Shown piece after piece: positions 47,704 through 58,779 of a DNA stretch of 64,000 bases (position 1 is the first letter of the stretch; each line of letters opens with the position of its first letter). Made by a program: the position numbers and the translations under genes. The notes beneath the pieces are model-generated. The model was given only the letters and a program-made list of their open reading frames with translations, was not told the origin of the DNA and ran no database searches. Origin of the DNA: Janthinobacterium sp. 17J80-10 (GTDB lineage: Bacteria > Pseudomonadota > Gammaproteobacteria > Burkholderiales > Burkholderiaceae_D); NCBI RefSeq assembly GCF_004114795.1, contig NZ_CP035311.1:2356001-2420000 (forward strand). The letters are read 5' to 3'.

Positions 47704-48127
47704 ACACTGCCTCCGCGCGCTGGCAAAATGCCTCAACCATGTTGTTCGCAATCATGTGAAATACCGGCCCGATCACCTTGTCCAGCAACTTGCTGGCAAA
47801 TTCATAATGCAGATCCAGTTCAACCTTGCAGGCATCGGCACGCAAGGGCTTGAAGGTCCAGTTGCCGTCGAGATGACGGAACGGCCCTTCCACCAGCGTC
47901 ATTCTGATCGCCGAGAAAGGCTGGTTGACGTTCTCGGTGGTGAAGGCATGCTTGACGCCGTGGTAATTGATGGCGATGCTGGCCACCACCCTGTGTTCTT
48001 CCCGTTGCAAAATTTCAGTGCCGCCACACCAAGGGAGGAATTTCGGATATTCTTCGATGCCATTCACCAGCGCGAACATTTGTTCTGCGCTAAATGGCAA
48101 CAGGACGGATTTGTGGACTACTGCCAT
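47696..48127 (-). CDS. ratA: START/Coq10-type protein RatA
   Basis: This 143-residue protein (MAVVHKSVLLPFSAEQMFALV) belongs to the polyketide-cyclase/Coq10 START fold. YPKFLPWCGGTEIL and EGPFRHLDGNWTF are typical of RatA. In E. coli RatA was described as binding 50S subunits and blocking 70S formation; a ubiquinone-binding role like Coq10 is the alternative. It is divergent from smpB across 66 bases and overlaps rnfH by eight. Confidence 0.92.
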   Translation of the reverse strand: MAVVHKSVLLPFSAEQMFALVNGIEEYPKFLPWCGGTEILQREEHRVVASIAINYHGVKHAFTTENVNQPFSAIRMTLVEGPFRHLDGNWTFKPLRADACKVELDLHYEFASKLLDKVIGPVFHMIANNMVEAFCQRAEAVYV

Positions 48128-48193
48128 TGACTATGCACCGTTTGATAAAATCGCCAATCTCATAATTAATAATAGCGCCCGCTTGCCACCCAC

Positions 48194-48643
48194 ATGACCA
48201 TTGTTGACAATAAAAAAGCTTTTTTCGATTATTTCATCGAGGAGCGCTTCGAGGCGGGCATTGTATTACAAGGTTGGGAAGTCAAGGCAATTCGCGCGGG
48301 CCGCGTGCAATTGAAGGAAGCCTACGTCATCGTGCGCAATGGCGAAATTTTCCTGTTTGGCGCCCATATCAGCCCGCTGGCCGCGGCCTCCACCCATATT
48401 TCGCCGGAAGCGGTACGTACCCGCAAGCTGCTCCTGCACGCCAAGGAAATCGACAAATTGATCGGCAAGGTGGAACGTGCCGGCTACACGCTGGTGCCGC
48501 TCAACCTGCACTTCGTCAAGGGGCGGATCAAGTGCGAGGTCGGCCTGGCCAAGGGCAAGAAACAGCACGACAAGCGTGACACCGAAAAGCAGCGCGACAC
48601 GCAGCGCGAAATCCAGTCCGTCATGAAACAGCACCGCCGGTAA
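48194..48643 (+). CDS. smpB: tmRNA-binding protein SmpB
   Basis: This 149-residue protein binds tmRNA and is needed for trans-translation rescue of stalled ribosomes. [26 protein letters not shown], the [19 protein letters not shown] strand and [19 protein letters not shown] with a basic C-terminal tail are diagnostic. The 66-base upstream gap contains TTGATA and ATTAAT hexamers 17 bases apart (48142-48170), a weak promoter candidate. The tmRNA gene ssrA is not in the window. Confidence 0.97.
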   Translation: MTIVDNKKAFFDYFIEERFEAGIVLQGWEVKAIRAGRVQLKEAYVIVRNGEIFLFGAHISPLAAASTHISPEAVRTRKLLLHAKEIDKLIGKVERAGYTLVPLNLHFVKGRIKCEVGLAKGKKQHDKRDTEKQRDTQREIQSVMKQHRR

Positions 48644-48730
48644 AATTACTGGACAGCCGCGCCAAACTGGCCCGCGGCGACCCTGACACCCCCAACGTGC
48701 AAGGCAACGCCCGGCCCTCGCCGCAATTTC

Positions 48731-49654
48731 CTACTTCGGTTGCGTCTTCACAACCTGCATGGCCGTGGCAATCAGGCTGCTCATGTCGCCCAGGTTGGCC
48801 GGCACGATTAGCGTATTGTTGGTGCGCGCCAGCTGGCCGAAGGCACCCACATATTGCTCCGCGACCTTCAGGTTGACTGCATCGGCGCCGCCCGGCGACT
48901 GGATGGCCGCCGCAGTCTTGCGGATCGCTTCGGCGCTGGCCTCGGCAATTTCGAGGATGGCCGCTGCCTGGCCTTGAGCGCGGTTGATCGATGCCTGCTT
49001 TTCGCCCTCTGACCTGGCAATCGCCGCTTCACGTTCGCCGGTCGCGATATTGATCTGTTCCTGCTTGCGGCCTTCGGATGCCGCAATCAAGGCCCGCTTT
49101 TCGCGTTCCGCCGTGATCTGCGCCTGCATCGCGTGCAGGATTTCCTTCGGCGGAGTCAGGTCCTTGATTTCGTAGCGCAATACCTTCACGCCCCAGTTGG
49201 CCGCCGAATCGTCGATGGCCGACACCACCGCTGTATTGATGTGGTCGCGCTCTTCAAAAGTCTTGTCGAGCTCCATGCGGCCAATCACTGAGCGCAAGGT
49301 GGTTTGCGCCAGTTGCGTGATGGCAGCAACGTAATTGGACGAGCCATAGGAGGCCAGCTTGGGGTCGGTCACCTGGAAGTACAGGATGCCGTCCACTTGC
49401 AGCTGGGTGTTGTCCTTGGTAATGCAAACCTGCGGTGGCACGTCCAGCGGAATTTCCTTCAGAATATGCTTGTAACCCACGCGGTCAATGAAGGGCACCA
49501 CGATATTCAATCCCGGCCCCAGCGTCGCGTGATACTTGCCAAGACGCTCGACTACCCAGGCATGCTGCTGCGGCACGACCTGGATGGTCTTGATGACGAA
49601 GACCACTGCCAGGATGAATATGACCAGCGATACGCTGCCGAAGCTGAAATCCAT
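48731..49654 (-). CDS. qmcA: SPFH/stomatin-like membrane protein (QmcA-type)
   Basis: This 307-residue protein has an N-terminal membrane anchor (VSLVIFILAVVFVIKTI, about 8-24), an SPFH band-7 domain (about 25-190; VVPQQHAWVVERLGKYHATL, LDVPPQVCITKDN) and a helical region rich in A/E (about 190-255). Such proteins form cage-like membrane microdomains and work with NfeD partners. It lies nine bases after nfeD, the usual pair. Protease-modulating HflK/HflC-type roles are less likely given the NfeD neighbour. Confidence 0.92.
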   Translation of the reverse strand: MDFSFGSVSLVIFILAVVFVIKTIQVVPQQHAWVVERLGKYHATLGPGLNIVVPFIDRVGYKHILKEIPLDVPPQVCITKDNTQLQVDGILYFQVTDPKLASYGSSNYVAAITQLAQTTLRSVIGRMELDKTFEERDHINTAVVSAIDDSAANWGVKVLRYEIKDLTPPKEILHAMQAQITAEREKRALIAASEGRKQEQINIATGEREAAIARSEGEKQASINRAQGQAAAILEIAEASAEAIRKTAAAIQSPGGADAVNLKVAEQYVGAFGQLARTNNTLIVPANLGDMSSLIATAMQVVKTQPK

Positions 49655-49663
49655 CTTACCTCC

Positions 49664-50140
49664 CTAGTTATTGTCGGATGAAGCGTTGATTGATACTTGT
49701 TGCGCTGCCGCGCCGACGATCAGGCGGCTGCCGCGGATTTCCAGGATCGCGAAAGTACCGGGCCGTGGCAAATTGCCGGGTGCCAGTTCCACATCCCACA
49801 TGGCGCCGCGATAGTTGACGCGTGCGACCGGCTGGACACCGGGATGATCGGTCCATTCGGCAACCGCCACAGCCTGGCCGATATCGAGATTCACATTCGG
49901 ATCATGGGCGGCGTCGACCCGGGCGGATTTACCAAACTTGCTGCGCCGCAGCGACAGCGTCGCCAGGACGCCGACAAGGGCTGCGGCCAGGAATTGCAGC
50001 CACATGGCGCCTCCCGACAGCGCGACCAATGCGCCCGCGACTAGGCCCAGCGCGACCATCAGCAAATAGAAGGTGCCGGTAAATAATTCGAGCACCACGA
50101 GACTGCCCGCCAGCATCAGCCACATTCCCCACTCCGACAT
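49664..50140 (-). CDS. NfeD-like membrane protein
   Basis: This 158-residue protein has three to four membrane helices in its first half (MWLMLAGSLVVLELFTGTFY, MVALGLVAGALVALSG, MWLQFLAAALVGVLATL) and a C-terminal OB-fold (about 95-155; GAMWDVELAPGNLPRPGTFAIL). It is a short NfeD without the protease domain and partners the SPFH protein next to it. The ATG at 50140 has an excellent AAGGAGGGG site; a longer in-frame start upstream reads through the intergenic region. Confidence 0.9.
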   Translation of the reverse strand: MSEWGMWLMLAGSLVVLELFTGTFYLLMVALGLVAGALVALSGGAMWLQFLAAALVGVLATLSLRRSKFGKSARVDAAHDPNVNLDIGQAVAVAEWTDHPGVQPVARVNYRGAMWDVELAPGNLPRPGTFAILEIRGSRLIVGAAAQQVSINASSDNN

Positions 50141-50328
50141 CGCGCCCCTCCTTATTGAGTTGTCAGTATGCACCAAAAACAAAACCCCCGGGGCCACAGG
50201 CAACGAGGGTTCAAATAAAGCGGGTACGACTTCTTTCAACTTTTTATGCTCTAGAGCACGGGGTGAGTCTAACGGAAATTCCCCGGCAGTCAAAGAATTT
50301 CGCGACCACCTGTTCCTTCGGCGCAACG

Positions 50329-50358
50329 AAAAACGCGAACCCGAAGGTTCGCGTTTTT
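50329..50358 (-). terminator. Rho-independent terminator after ppsA
   Basis: AAAAACGCGAAC (50329-50340) and GTTCGCGTTTTT (50347-50358) form a perfect 12-bp stem. On the leftward strand the loop reads CTTCGG, which in RNA is a C(UUCG)G tetraloop, unusually stable, and the second arm ends in a T-run. It lies 20 bases after the ppsA stop. Confidence 0.9.
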
Positions 50359-50378
50359 CTGCACAACGACCAGAATGC

Positions 50379-52817
50379 TTACTTGGCCTTTGCCAGCTTT
50401 TGCCAGGTATCGAGCACCGAGTCGGGATTCAGGGAAATCGAGGAAATCCCTTCCTTCATCAGCCATTCGGCGAAATCAGGATGGTCCGAAGGGCCCTGGC
50501 CGCAAATGCCAATGTACTTGCCCTGGGCGCGGCAGGCGGCAATCGCCTTCGATACCAGCGCCAGCACCGCCGGATCGCGCTCGTCGAAGTCCGCCGCCAG
50601 CAGTTCCATGCCGGAATCGCGGTCCAGGCCCAGCGTCAGTTGGGTCAGGTCGTTGGAACCGATCGAGAAGCCATCAAAATGCTCGAGGAATTGTTCAGCC
50701 AGGATGGCGTTGGACGGCACTTCGCACATCATAATCAGGCGCAGGCCGTTTTCGCCGCGCTTCAGGCCATTCTTGCCCAGCAAATCCACCACTTTCTTGG
50801 CCTGGCCCACGGTACGCACGAAGGGCACCATGATCTCGACATTGGTCAGGCCCATGTCGTTGCGCACCCGCTTCATTGCCAGGCATTCCATCTCGAAGCA
50901 TTCGGCAAAATCTTCGGCGACGTAACGCGCGGCGCCGCGGAAGCCCAGCATCGGGTTTTCCTCGTCCGGCTCGTAGCGCGAACCGCCGATCAGCTTCTTG
51001 TATTCGTTGGACTTGAAGTCCGACAGGCGCACGATCACCGGCTTGGGCCAGAATGCGGCAGCAATGGTGGCCACGCCTTCGGCCAGTTTGTCGACATAGA
51101 ACGCCTTGGGCGAAGCATGGCCGCGCGCCACCGATTCCACGGCCTTCTTGAGGTCCGGGTCGATGTTCGGGTATTCCAGGATTGCCTTCGGATGGACGCC
51201 GATATTGTTGTTGATGATGAATTCCAGGCGCGCAAGACCGACGCCGCCATTCGGCGTGGACTGGAAGTCGAACGCCAGTTGCGGGTTACCCACGTTCATC
51301 ATGATCTTGACTGGCACTTCCGGCAATTCGCCGCGCACCACTTCGCTGATCTCGGTTTCCAGCAAGCCGTCATAGATCTTGCCTTCGTCGCCTTCGGCGC
51401 AGGACACGGTCACCAGGGTGCCATCCTTGAGCACATCTGTGGCATGGCCGCAGCCGACCACGGCCGGGACACCCAGTTCACGCGCGATGATGGCGGCGTG
51501 GCAGGTACGGCCGCCGCGGTTGGTGACGATTGCCGAGGCGCGCTTCATGACCGGCTCCCAGTTGGGGTCGGTCATGTCGGCCACCAGGACGTCGCCCGGC
51601 TGCACGCGCTCCATTTCGGACGGATCGCGGATCACGCGCACCGGACCGGCGCCGATCTTCTGGCCAATCGCACGACCGGATGTCAGCACGGTGCCGCTGC
51701 CCTTGAGCTTGAAACGCTGCTGCACGTCAGTTGCCTTGACTTGCGACTTCACGGTTTCCGGACGGGCCTGCAGGATGTAGAGCTTGCCGTCGCGGCCATC
51801 CTTGCCCCACTCGATATCCATCGGGCGGGCGTAATGCTTCTCGATGATCACGGCGTATTTCGCCAGTTCGACGATTTCGGCGTCGTTCAGCGAATAGCGG
51901 TTGCGCAGCTCGATCGGCACATCGACCGTCTTGACCGAACGACCGGCCTTGGCTTCGCCGGTGAATTCCATCTTGATGAGTTTGGAGCCGATATTGCGGC
52001 GGATGATGGGCAGCTTGCCCTCGGCCAGCATCGGCTTGTGGACGTAGAATTCGTCCGGATTGACCGCGCCCTGCACCACCGTCTCGCCCAGGCCATAGCT
52101 GGACGTGATGAACACCACGTCCTCGAAGCCGGATTCCGTATCGATGGTAAACATCACGCCGGCAGCACCCAGGTCCGAGCGCACCATGCGCTGCACGCCG
52201 GCCGACAAGGCTACTTCGGCATGTGTGAAACCCTTGTGCACGCGATAGGAAATCGCGCGGTCGTTGTACAGCGAGGCAAATACGTGCTTGATCGCTTCGA
52301 GCACGTTGTCGATGCCGACCACGTTCAGGAAGGTTTCCTGCTGACCGGCAAACGAGGCGTCAGGCAAGTCTTCCGCTGTGGCGGAGGAACGGACCGCGAA
52401 TGACATTTCACTTGAAGAATCAGCTACAAGCTGCTGATAATACTCGGAAATTTCTTTCTGCAGGCGAGGCTGGAATGGCGTTTCGACAATCCATTCACGG
52501 ATTTCCTTGCCCGCTTCGGCTAGGGCACGCACATCATCCACGTTCAGTGTTTCCAGGCGCGCGGCAATGCGCTCGCCCAGCGTCTGGCCGCCATCGGGGG
52601 CATGATCGAGAAAGTCGCGGAAAGCCAGCGCCGTGGTTGCAAAGCCACCCGGCACCCGTACACCAGCGCCTGCCAGCTGGCTGATCATTTCTCCCAGTGA
52701 AGCATTCTTGCCACCGACCGATTCCACATCGGTCATGCGCAAGTGCTCAAAGGACGCGACGTACGTGCCCCCTTCGGACAGAGCGTGAGCTGCTCCGGTA
52801 GATACTGCATTGGACAT
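50379..52817 (-). CDS. ppsA: Phosphoenolpyruvate synthase
   Basis: This 812-residue enzyme makes PEP from pyruvate and ATP for gluconeogenesis. The N-terminal nucleotide domain starts at [20 protein letters not shown] (about 34-53). The swivelling phosphohistidine domain has [20 protein letters not shown] with the catalytic His (about 430). The C-terminal PEP-utilising barrel has [13 protein letters not shown] and [21 protein letters not shown] lies before the ATG. The divergent ppsR product is expected to control it by phosphorylating the Thr next to the catalytic His (RTCH). Confidence 0.97.
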   Translation of the reverse strand: MSNAVSTGAAHALSEGGTYVASFEHLRMTDVESVGGKNASLGEMISQLAGAGVRVPGGFATTALAFRDFLDHAPDGGQTLGERIAARLETLNVDDVRALAEAGKEIREWIVETPFQPRLQKEISEYYQQLVADSSSEMSFAVRSSATAEDLPDASFAGQQETFLNVVGIDNVLEAIKHVFASLYNDRAISYRVHKGFTHAEVALSAGVQRMVRSDLGAAGVMFTIDTESGFEDVVFITSSYGLGETVVQGAVNPDEFYVHKPMLAEGKLPIIRRNIGSKLIKMEFTGEAKAGRSVKTVDVPIELRNRYSLNDAEIVELAKYAVIIEKHYARPMDIEWGKDGRDGKLYILQARPETVKSQVKATDVQQRFKLKGSGTVLTSGRAIGQKIGAGPVRVIRDPSEMERVQPGDVLVADMTDPNWEPVMKRASAIVTNRGGRTCHAAIIARELGVPAVVGCGHATDVLKDGTLVTVSCAEGDEGKIYDGLLETEISEVVRGELPEVPVKIMMNVGNPQLAFDFQSTPNGGVGLARLEFIINNNIGVHPKAILEYPNIDPDLKKAVESVARGHASPKAFYVDKLAEGVATIAAAFWPKPVIVRLSDFKSNEYKKLIGGSRYEPDEENPMLGFRGAARYVAEDFAECFEMECLAMKRVRNDMGLTNVEIMVPFVRTVGQAKKVVDLLGKNGLKRGENGLRLIMMCEVPSNAILAEQFLEHFDGFSIGSNDLTQLTLGLDRDSGMELLAADFDERDPAVLALVSKAIAACRAQGKYIGICGQGPSDHPDFAEWLMKEGISSISLNPDSVLDTWQKLAKAK

Positions 52818-52899
52818 AACAACCTCTAGTTTGATGATAAGAAATCTTCACGCCGGCAGTCTCACACTGGTATTTTTATTATTCTTCGAAGTGGTGCGC

Positions 52900-52917
52900 A
52901 ACTGCCAAAACTGCCAA
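52900..52917. repeat. Tandem 9-bp repeat in the ppsA/ppsR promoter gap
   Basis: AACTGCCAA occurs twice in direct succession in the 180-base divergent gap. The octamer GTGCGCAA also occurs twice, at 52894-52901 and 52943-52950. A TACAAT hexamer near 52966 could be the ppsR -10. Binding by a regulator is possible; nothing more can be said from sequence. Confidence 0.45.
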
Positions 52918-52997
52918 TAAAACCATTTAACTGCATTTTACAGTGCGCAATGTGATTTTGCTTTATACAATGAGGTTTTTTTGCCGCCGAGATCCCC

Positions 52998-53846
52998 ATG
53001 CCTGACGCTTCCGTGGTTCCTGTTCCAAACGCCGACCGTACGGCATTTTACATTTCCGATGGCACCGGAATTACCGCCGAAGCCTTTGGCCATTCCGTCC
53101 TGACCCAGTTCAACCTGCGCTTCCGGCAAATTCGCCTGCCCTTTATCGACAGCCTCGACAAGGCGCATGAAGCCGTGCAAAAGATCAATAATGCCTTTGC
53201 CACCGATGGCAAGCGGCCCATCGTTTTTTCCACCCTGGTCAAGCCCGAACTGGCCGCCGTGGTGCGGCAGTCGCAAGGCATGCAGATGGACCTGATCCAG
53301 ACCTTCATTGCGCCGCTGGAACAGGAACTCGGCCTGCCGGCCAGCCACACGATCGGCCGCAGCCACAACATTGCCGACTCGGTGGAATATAACCGGCGCA
53401 TCGACGCCATCAATTTCTCGCTGGCACATGATGACGGCCAATCCAACCTGAACCTGGAAGCGGCCGACATCATCCTGGTGGGCGTTTCCCGCTCGGGCAA
53501 GACCCCGACCAGCCTGTACCTGGCCATGCAATACGGCGTCAAGGCCGCCAACTACCCCCTGATTCCCGATGATTTCGAGCGCGGCAAGCTGCCGCCGGAA
53601 TTGCTGCCGCACAAGGCCAAGATTTTCGGCCTGTCGATTGCACCCGACCGCCTGTCGGAGGTGCGCAATGAACGCCGCCCAGGCAGCAAGTATGCCTCGC
53701 TGGAGAATTGCCGCTATGAAATTAACGAAGCGGAGAGGATGATGCAGAAGGAAGGCATCCGCTGGATGTCGTCGACTGCCAAGTCGATCGAGGAAATCGC
53801 CACCATGATCCTGCAGGAAATCCGGCCCGACAAGCAAGCCTACTAG
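52998..53846 (+). CDS. ppsR: PEP synthase regulatory protein PpsR (kinase/pyrophosphorylase)
   Basis: This 282-residue DUF299 protein is a bifunctional ADP-dependent kinase and phosphate-dependent phosphorylase that inactivates and reactivates PEP synthase. RTAFYISDGTGITAEAFGHSVL and the P-loop-like ILVGVSRSGKTPTSLYLA (about 153-170) are diagnostic, followed by YPLIPDDFERGKLP. It is divergent from ppsA. Its TAG overlaps the stop of the convergent methyltransferase gene within CTAG. Confidence 0.95.
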   Translation: MPDASVVPVPNADRTAFYISDGTGITAEAFGHSVLTQFNLRFRQIRLPFIDSLDKAHEAVQKINNAFATDGKRPIVFSTLVKPELAAVVRQSQGMQMDLIQTFIAPLEQELGLPASHTIGRSHNIADSVEYNRRIDAINFSLAHDDGQSNLNLEAADIILVGVSRSGKTPTSLYLAMQYGVKAANYPLIPDDFERGKLPPELLPHKAKIFGLSIAPDRLSEVRNERRPGSKYASLENCRYEINEAERMMQKEGIRWMSSTAKSIEEIATMILQEIRPDKQAY

Positions 53847-54643
53847 GCTTTGTTGCCAGCGCTAAGGCCCTGCCGCACCTGTTCGAAAAAACAGACGGCG
53901 GCGCTGGCCGCGACATTCAGCGATTCCACCGCGCCAAGGTGGGGAATGGCGACCTGGTGGGTCGCGTGCGCCAGCAAGGCTTCCGACACGCCCTGCCCTT
54001 CATGGCCAAACAGCCACGCGACCGGGCGCGCGAGGTCGGCGCCATACACGGTTTGCGTCGCATGCGAACTGGTAGCCAGCACCGGCACGGCGGCATTGCG
54101 CACCAGTGCCAGCAGGTCGGCATTCTCGACAATCTCGAGCAAAAAATGCGCGCCCATGCCTGCGCGCAGCACCTTCGGCGACCACGAGAACACCGTGCCG
54201 GGACTGCAGTAGACCTGGCGGATGCCGGCTGCCGCGGCACTGCGCAGGATCGACCCGAGGTTGCCCGGATCCTGCAACCGGTCGAGCAATACCGCCGATT
54301 GCGTCAGCTGTGCCGTTCCCGGCGTGTCGGGCGTGGCGATCACGAAAAGAATCCCGACGCCCTGCTCGACCTGGCTCAGGGCGTTATACAGCGCATCCGG
54401 AAGCACGATGCACGATACCTGGCGCGCCTCGCACTGTGCCACGATGGCGCCGGCTTCGCCCTGCTGGCGCGCCGATTCGCTGGCCACGCACATGAGCGGT
54501 GCGCCCGCCAGTTGCAGGTAAGTCTCGCACAGGTGCACGCCATCGAGGAGGGTGCGCTGCGCCTTGCGGCGCGCCTGCGAACTGGTGGCAAGCTGCTTCA
54601 ATTCCTTGTAGAGCGGATTGTCGCGCGAGCTGATCTCTTTCAT
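53843..54643 (-). CDS. SpoU/TrmH-family RNA 2'-O-methyltransferase
   Basis: This 266-residue protein has an N-terminal substrate-binding part ([20 protein letters not shown]) and a C-terminal SPOUT knot domain with the three motifs [33 protein letters not shown] and [20 protein letters not shown]. It methylates a ribose in rRNA or tRNA; whether it is an RlmB-like enzyme or another member cannot be told. It overlaps rnhB by four bases. Confidence 0.9.
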   Translation of the reverse strand: MKEISSRDNPLYKELKQLATSSQARRKAQRTLLDGVHLCETYLQLAGAPLMCVASESARQQGEAGAIVAQCEARQVSCIVLPDALYNALSQVEQGVGILFVIATPDTPGTAQLTQSAVLLDRLQDPGNLGSILRSAAAAGIRQVYCSPGTVFSWSPKVLRAGMGAHFLLEIVENADLLALVRNAAVPVLATSSHATQTVYGADLARPVAWLFGHEGQGVSEALLAHATHQVAIPHLGAVESLNVAASAAVCFFEQVRQGLSAGNKA

Positions 54644-55272
54644 TGGTCTTGCGCTCCCAGCAAGGCCCGCACCGGCGCATACGACTTGCGATGCACGGGC
54701 GAGACGCCATGCAGTCGCAGGCGCTCCAGGTGCAAGGCGGTCGGATACCCCTTGTGCTGGTCGAAGGCGTATTGGGGAAATTCACTGTGCAAGACCGCCA
54801 GCGCCGCGTCACGCGCCGTCTTGGCAAGGATCGAGGCGGCAGAGATCGCCTGCACCTTGTCATCGCCCTTGACGATGGCTTCCGAGCGTACCGGCATCAC
54901 CGGGCAGCGGTTACCATCGATCAGCGCCAGGGTCGGCTGCCGATGCAGGCCTTCCACGGCGCGGCGCATGGCCAGCATGGTGGCCTGCAGTATATTCAAT
55001 TCGTCGATCTCGGCTTCCGAACACTGGGCAACCGACCAGGACAAGGCGCACGCCTTGATCTCGACAGCCAGCGCGTCACGCCGGGCTTCGCTCAGTTTCT
55101 TGGAATCGCGCAAGCCGGCAATCGGCCGCAGCGGATCGAGGATCACCGCAGCCGCAAATACCGGCCCTGCCAGCGGCCCGCGCCCGGCCTCGTCGACACC
55201 GCAGATCACTTCACCCGCATAGTCGAACAGCGACAGGCTGCCTTCTGCTGCTTGCTTGCCTGCCCGATTCAT
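54640..55272 (-). CDS. rnhB: Ribonuclease HII
   Basis: This 210-residue nuclease removes ribonucleotides from DNA and cleaves RNA:DNA hybrids. [21 protein letters not shown] holds the DEAGRG catalytic Asp-Glu pair, [13 protein letters not shown] and the later LIDGNRCP and [11 protein letters not shown] provide the other acidic residues; [13 protein letters not shown] ends the fold. It is linked to lpxB and to the methyltransferase by four-base overlaps on each side. Confidence 0.96.
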   Translation of the reverse strand: MNRAGKQAAEGSLSLFDYAGEVICGVDEAGRGPLAGPVFAAAVILDPLRPIAGLRDSKKLSEARRDALAVEIKACALSWSVAQCSEAEIDELNILQATMLAMRRAVEGLHRQPTLALIDGNRCPVMPVRSEAIVKGDDKVQAISAASILAKTARDAALAVLHSEFPQYAFDQHKGYPTALHLERLRLHGVSPVHRKSYAPVRALLGAQDQ

Positions 55273-56459
55273 CCCCGTGTCCCCGCAACGCCGGTCATCG
55301 GCGAGGTGCGGCCAATCAGGTCCAGCACCGCTTGGGCGCTCTCCCGCGCGGTATTGCGCAGCAAGGCGTGATGCATGTCGGTAAAGCGCTGCTGCAGCAT
55401 GGCACGGTGAGCGGCGTTATCGAGCTGCGCCAGCAGGGCATCGGCCAAAGATGCCGGCGTTGCCGCATCCTGCAGCAATTCCGGCACGAGGAATTCCTGC
55501 GCCAGGATATTTGGCAAGCCGATCCAGGGCTGGTAACCCATGTGCCGCAGGACATGCCAGGACGCGCGCATCATCTTGTAGCCAATCACCATCGGCTTCT
55601 TGAACAAGGCAACTTCCAGTGTCGCCGTGCCGGAGGCCACCAGCACCGCGTCAGCGGCGGCGATGGCCACATGCGATTGTCCTTCGGTGAGCGTCAGCGG
55701 CACATCCTGCAGGCCCGCCTCGGCAAGCAATTGCTGGAAATACTGGCGCTGCTTTTCGCCTGCCATCGGCACCACGATGCGCATGCCGGGCTCGCGCTGC
55801 AACAGCAGCTTTGCCGCGCCGATGAAGGCGACGGTATTGTATTTCAGCTCTGACATCCGGCTGCCTGGCAGTATGGCCACTACAGGCGCCTCGCCGCCCA
55901 GTCCCAGCGCGGCACGCGCAGCCGCCACATCGGGCACCAGCGGGATCACTTCCGCCATCGGATGGCCGACATAGGTCGCCGGAATGCCTGCCTTGCGATA
56001 GATTTCCTCTTCAAAGGGAAACACCACCAGCATGTGCGAGACCGCGCGGGCGATCTTCTTGATGCGCCCCGCCCGCCAGGCCCAGATCGACGGCCCGATA
56101 AAATGCACAGTGGGGATGCCGGCGTCTTTCAGCTGCATCTCGAGGCCCAGATTGAAATCCGGCGCATCGACGCCGACGAAGACCGCGGGCTTTTCCGCCA
56201 GCAGGCGGTCGCGCAGGGCATTCTGGATTCCCTTGATCTCGCGGTAGTGCGCCAGGACTTCGAAGAGGCCGCGCACTGCCAGCTTTTCCATCGGCCAGTC
56301 AGAAACGAACCCATGCTGCATCATGTGCTTGCCGCCGATGCCGTGGATGTAGGCATCCGGCAAGGCCGGGCGCAGGCCCGACAGCATGCGCCCGGCCAGC
56401 AAGTCGCCGGAGGTCTCGCCCGCGACCATGGCCAGGGAAAGCTTAGCGGATGATGCCAC
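55269..56459 (-). CDS. lpxB: Lipid-A-disaccharide synthase LpxB
   Basis: This 396-residue glycosyltransferase joins UDP-diacylglucosamine and lipid X in lipid A synthesis. [20 protein letters not shown] opens the fold, followed by [46 protein letters not shown] and [13 protein letters not shown] chose GTG at 56459, inside the end of lpxA, because the next ATG (56429) would remove the first beta-strand. It overlaps lpxA by 17 bases and rnhB by four. Confidence 0.94.
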   Translation of the reverse strand: MASSAKLSLAMVAGETSGDLLAGRMLSGLRPALPDAYIHGIGGKHMMQHGFVSDWPMEKLAVRGLFEVLAHYREIKGIQNALRDRLLAEKPAVFVGVDAPDFNLGLEMQLKDAGIPTVHFIGPSIWAWRAGRIKKIARAVSHMLVVFPFEEEIYRKAGIPATYVGHPMAEVIPLVPDVAAARAALGLGGEAPVVAILPGSRMSELKYNTVAFIGAAKLLLQREPGMRIVVPMAGEKQRQYFQQLLAEAGLQDVPLTLTEGQSHVAIAAADAVLVASGTATLEVALFKKPMVIGYKMMRASWHVLRHMGYQPWIGLPNILAQEFLVPELLQDAATPASLADALLAQLDNAAHRAMLQQRFTDMHHALLRNTARESAQAVLDLIGRTSPMTGVAGTRG

Positions 56460-57231
56460 GGCTGCTGGATTCCAGGAATTCACGCAACAGGCGGATATGC
56501 GCAGCGGCTTCCGGCGACTTGCCTTCTTCCTGCACCAATGCCGCCTTGGCATCGTCCAGCGACAGGCCGGCGCGATACACCAGCTTGTAGGCGCGCTTGA
56601 TTGCAGCAATCTGCTCGGGCGTGAAACCGCGGCGCTTCAGGCCTTCCGAATTGATGCCGGCCGGAACCGCGCGGTTGCCTGCGGCCGTGACAAACGGCGG
56701 CACGTCCTGGCTGACGGCTGCTGTAAAGGCCGTCATGGCATGCGCGCCGATATGGCAGAACTGGTGGACAGTCGAAAAGCCGCCCAAAAATACCCAGTCG
56801 CCCAGGTGGACATGGCCTGCGAGCGTGGCGTTATTGGCGAGGATGATATTGTTGGCGAGCTGGCAGTCATGGGCGATATGCACATACGCCATGATCCAGT
56901 TATCGTTGCCGATACGCGTGACGCCGGCATCCTGCACGGTACCGAGGTTGAAGGTGCAGAATTCGCGAATGGTATTGCGGTCGCCAATTTCCAGCCGGGT
57001 CGGCTCGCCTGCAAATTTCTTGTCCTGCGGCGCGGCGCCAAGCGAGGCAAACTGGAAAATCTGGTTGTCGCAGCCGATCGTCGTATGGCCTTCGATGACC
57101 ACGTGCGGCCCGACTTTCGTGCCAGCGCCGATTTTCACGTGCGGACCAATCACCGTATACGCGCCCACCTCGACGGAATCGTCAAGTTGCGCCTGCTGAT
57201 CGACAATCGCGGTCGAATGAATCCTGCTCAT
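56443..57231 (-). CDS. lpxA: UDP-GlcNAc acyltransferase LpxA
   Basis: This 262-residue enzyme adds the first 3-hydroxyacyl chain to UDP-GlcNAc. Left-handed hexapeptide repeats fill the first two thirds, starting [36 protein letters not shown] carries the catalytic His, and [20 protein letters not shown] is the typical C-terminal helix. I chose the ATG at 57231, two bases after fabZ; an upstream start would overlap fabZ. Confidence 0.96.
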   Translation of the reverse strand: MSRIHSTAIVDQQAQLDDSVEVGAYTVIGPHVKIGAGTKVGPHVVIEGHTTIGCDNQIFQFASLGAAPQDKKFAGEPTRLEIGDRNTIREFCTFNLGTVQDAGVTRIGNDNWIMAYVHIAHDCQLANNIILANNATLAGHVHLGDWVFLGGFSTVHQFCHIGAHAMTAFTAAVSQDVPPFVTAAGNRAVPAGINSEGLKRRGFTPEQIAAIKRAYKLVYRAGLSLDDAKAALVQEEGKSPEAAAHIRLLREFLESSSRGIIR

Positions 57232-57233
57232 GC

Positions 57234-57719
57234 TTACTGGCCCGCCGGCTGGCTCGAATCCGCTGTACTGCGCATGGTGCACATGAGCTCGGCTTCGAGG
57301 GCGACCTGACCGTCGACGGACCCAACCGCCTTGTACTTCCAGATGCCACGCGCGTTGCGCAGGATTTCCACTTCCATCTTCAGCTGGTCGCCGGGGCCGA
57401 CCGGACGCTTGAAACGGGCGCCGTCAATGCCGAGGAAATACACCACGCTGCTGTCATCGGGCTTGACGCCCATGGTCAGGAACGATAGCAAGGCAGCCGT
57501 CTGCGCCATCGCCTCGATCATCAGCACGCCCGGCATGACCGGCTTGTGCGGGAAATGGCCGTTGAAAAATTCTTCGTTGACCGTGACATTCTTGATGGCG
57601 GTGATCGACTTGCCTGCTTCCCAGTTCAGCACGCGGTCCACCAGCAATAGCGGGTAACGGTGCGGCAGGTATTCCTTGATCTGGCAAATATCGAGGGTTT
57701 TCATTTCAGGGGCGTTCAT
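57234..57719 (-). CDS. fabZ: (3R)-hydroxyacyl-ACP dehydratase FabZ
   Basis: This 161-residue hotdog-fold dehydratase acts in fatty acid elongation and influences the hydroxyacyl pool used by LpxA and Lpx[39 protein letters not shown] (catalytic His and Glu) and [17 protein letters not shown] are diagnostic. The ATG at 57719 overlaps the lpxD stop by four bases; a second ATG five codons in is possible but has no better binding site. Confidence 0.96.
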   Translation of the reverse strand: MNAPEMKTLDICQIKEYLPHRYPLLLVDRVLNWEAGKSITAIKNVTVNEEFFNGHFPHKPVMPGVLMIEAMAQTAALLSFLTMGVKPDDSSVVYFLGIDGARFKRPVGPGDQLKMEVEILRNARGIWKYKAVGSVDGQVALEAELMCTMRSTADSSQPAGQ

Positions 57720-58768
57720 TCTGACTCTTCTGTTAAGGATTTGACAATTTTCTCAAGCTCCCGGATTTTCTCACGCATCGCCGGCAAATTGCGCACGATG
57801 ACTGCGGATTTTTCCCAGTCCGCGTTCTTCGCCAACGGGTAGATACCGGTATAAAACCCGGGCTGCGAAATGGTGCGCGACACGAAGCTGCCCGACGAAA
57901 TCGTGACATGGTCAGCAATACTGAGGTGGCCGAGGACCATCGCCGCGCCGCCAAAGGTGCAATGCTTGCCGATTTTCGCGCTGCCGGCGACACCGGTGCA
58001 GCCCGACATCAGCGTATGCGCGCCGACATGGCAGTTGTGACCGATCTGGATCTGGTTATCGAGCTTGACGCCATCCTCAATGACCGTGTCCGCCATGGCG
58101 CCGCGGTCGATTGTGGTATTGGCGCCGATCTCGACATCGTCGCCGATGACCACCCGCCCGGTCTGCGGGATCTTGACCCAGGTGCCCTTGTCACTGGCAA
58201 AGCCGAAGCCGTCGGCGCCGATGACCGCACCGGAGTGGACGATGCCGCGCGCGCCGATTTCACAAGCATCGTAAAAACTCACCCGTGAATGCAATCGGGT
58301 GCCGGCGCCGATCTTCGCGCCGCGGCCAATGAAGCAACCGGCACCGATCACCGCGCCGGCGCCGATATGTGCATCCGCCTCGATGACAGCCTGGGGACCG
58401 ATGCTGGCATCATCCGAGATCTGCGCTGCCGGATCGACCACGGCGCTGGCATGGATTCCCTGCTTTGCGGCCACGGCCTTGAGGCTGGCGAAATATTGCG
58501 CCGTCCGGGCAAAATAGGCGTAGGGATTATCGGAAACAATGCGCGCGCCCTGGTAATCCGCTCCCAGGGCGTCATTTTCGCCGGGGGAGAGGATCAAGGC
58601 CGCCGCCCGGGTCCGGGCCGCCTGGGCACGCAACTTCGAAGTGGAAAGAAAGGTGACGTGCGACTGGTCCGCCTCGCCCAGCGGTGCAATACCGACGACC
58701 TCGATCGTCGCATCACCGATCAATTGGCCACCCAGGCGTTCGACCAGGTCCTTAAGCAGGATGCTCAT
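57716..58768 (-). CDS. lpxD: UDP-3-O-acylglucosamine N-acyltransferase LpxD
   Basis: This 350-residue enzyme adds the second acyl chain in lipid A synthesis. The N-terminal uridine-binding part ([19 protein letters not shown]) precedes hexapeptide repeats (about 100-315). [22 protein letters not shown] carries the catalytic His region. A C-terminal helix ends in [12 protein letters not shown]. The ATG at 58768 has GAGGG six bases upstream; GTG one codon earlier is possible. It is separated from skp by a terminator-like hairpin. Confidence 0.95.
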   Translation of the reverse strand: MSILLKDLVERLGGQLIGDATIEVVGIAPLGEADQSHVTFLSTSKLRAQAARTRAAALILSPGENDALGADYQGARIVSDNPYAYFARTAQYFASLKAVAAKQGIHASAVVDPAAQISDDASIGPQAVIEADAHIGAGAVIGAGCFIGRGAKIGAGTRLHSRVSFYDACEIGARGIVHSGAVIGADGFGFASDKGTWVKIPQTGRVVIGDDVEIGANTTIDRGAMADTVIEDGVKLDNQIQIGHNCHVGAHTLMSGCTGVAGSAKIGKHCTFGGAAMVLGHLSIADHVTISSGSFVSRTISQPGFYTGIYPLAKNADWEKSAVIVRNLPAMREKIRELEKIVKSLTEESE

Positions 58769-58779
58769 CACAGACCCTC

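Noticed and set aside
48644-48730. A GCCGCG/CGCGGC inverted repeat between smpB and the SPFH gene
   Set aside because: It has a six-base stem, an eleven-base loop and no T-tract; such repeats are common by chance in GC-rich DNA.
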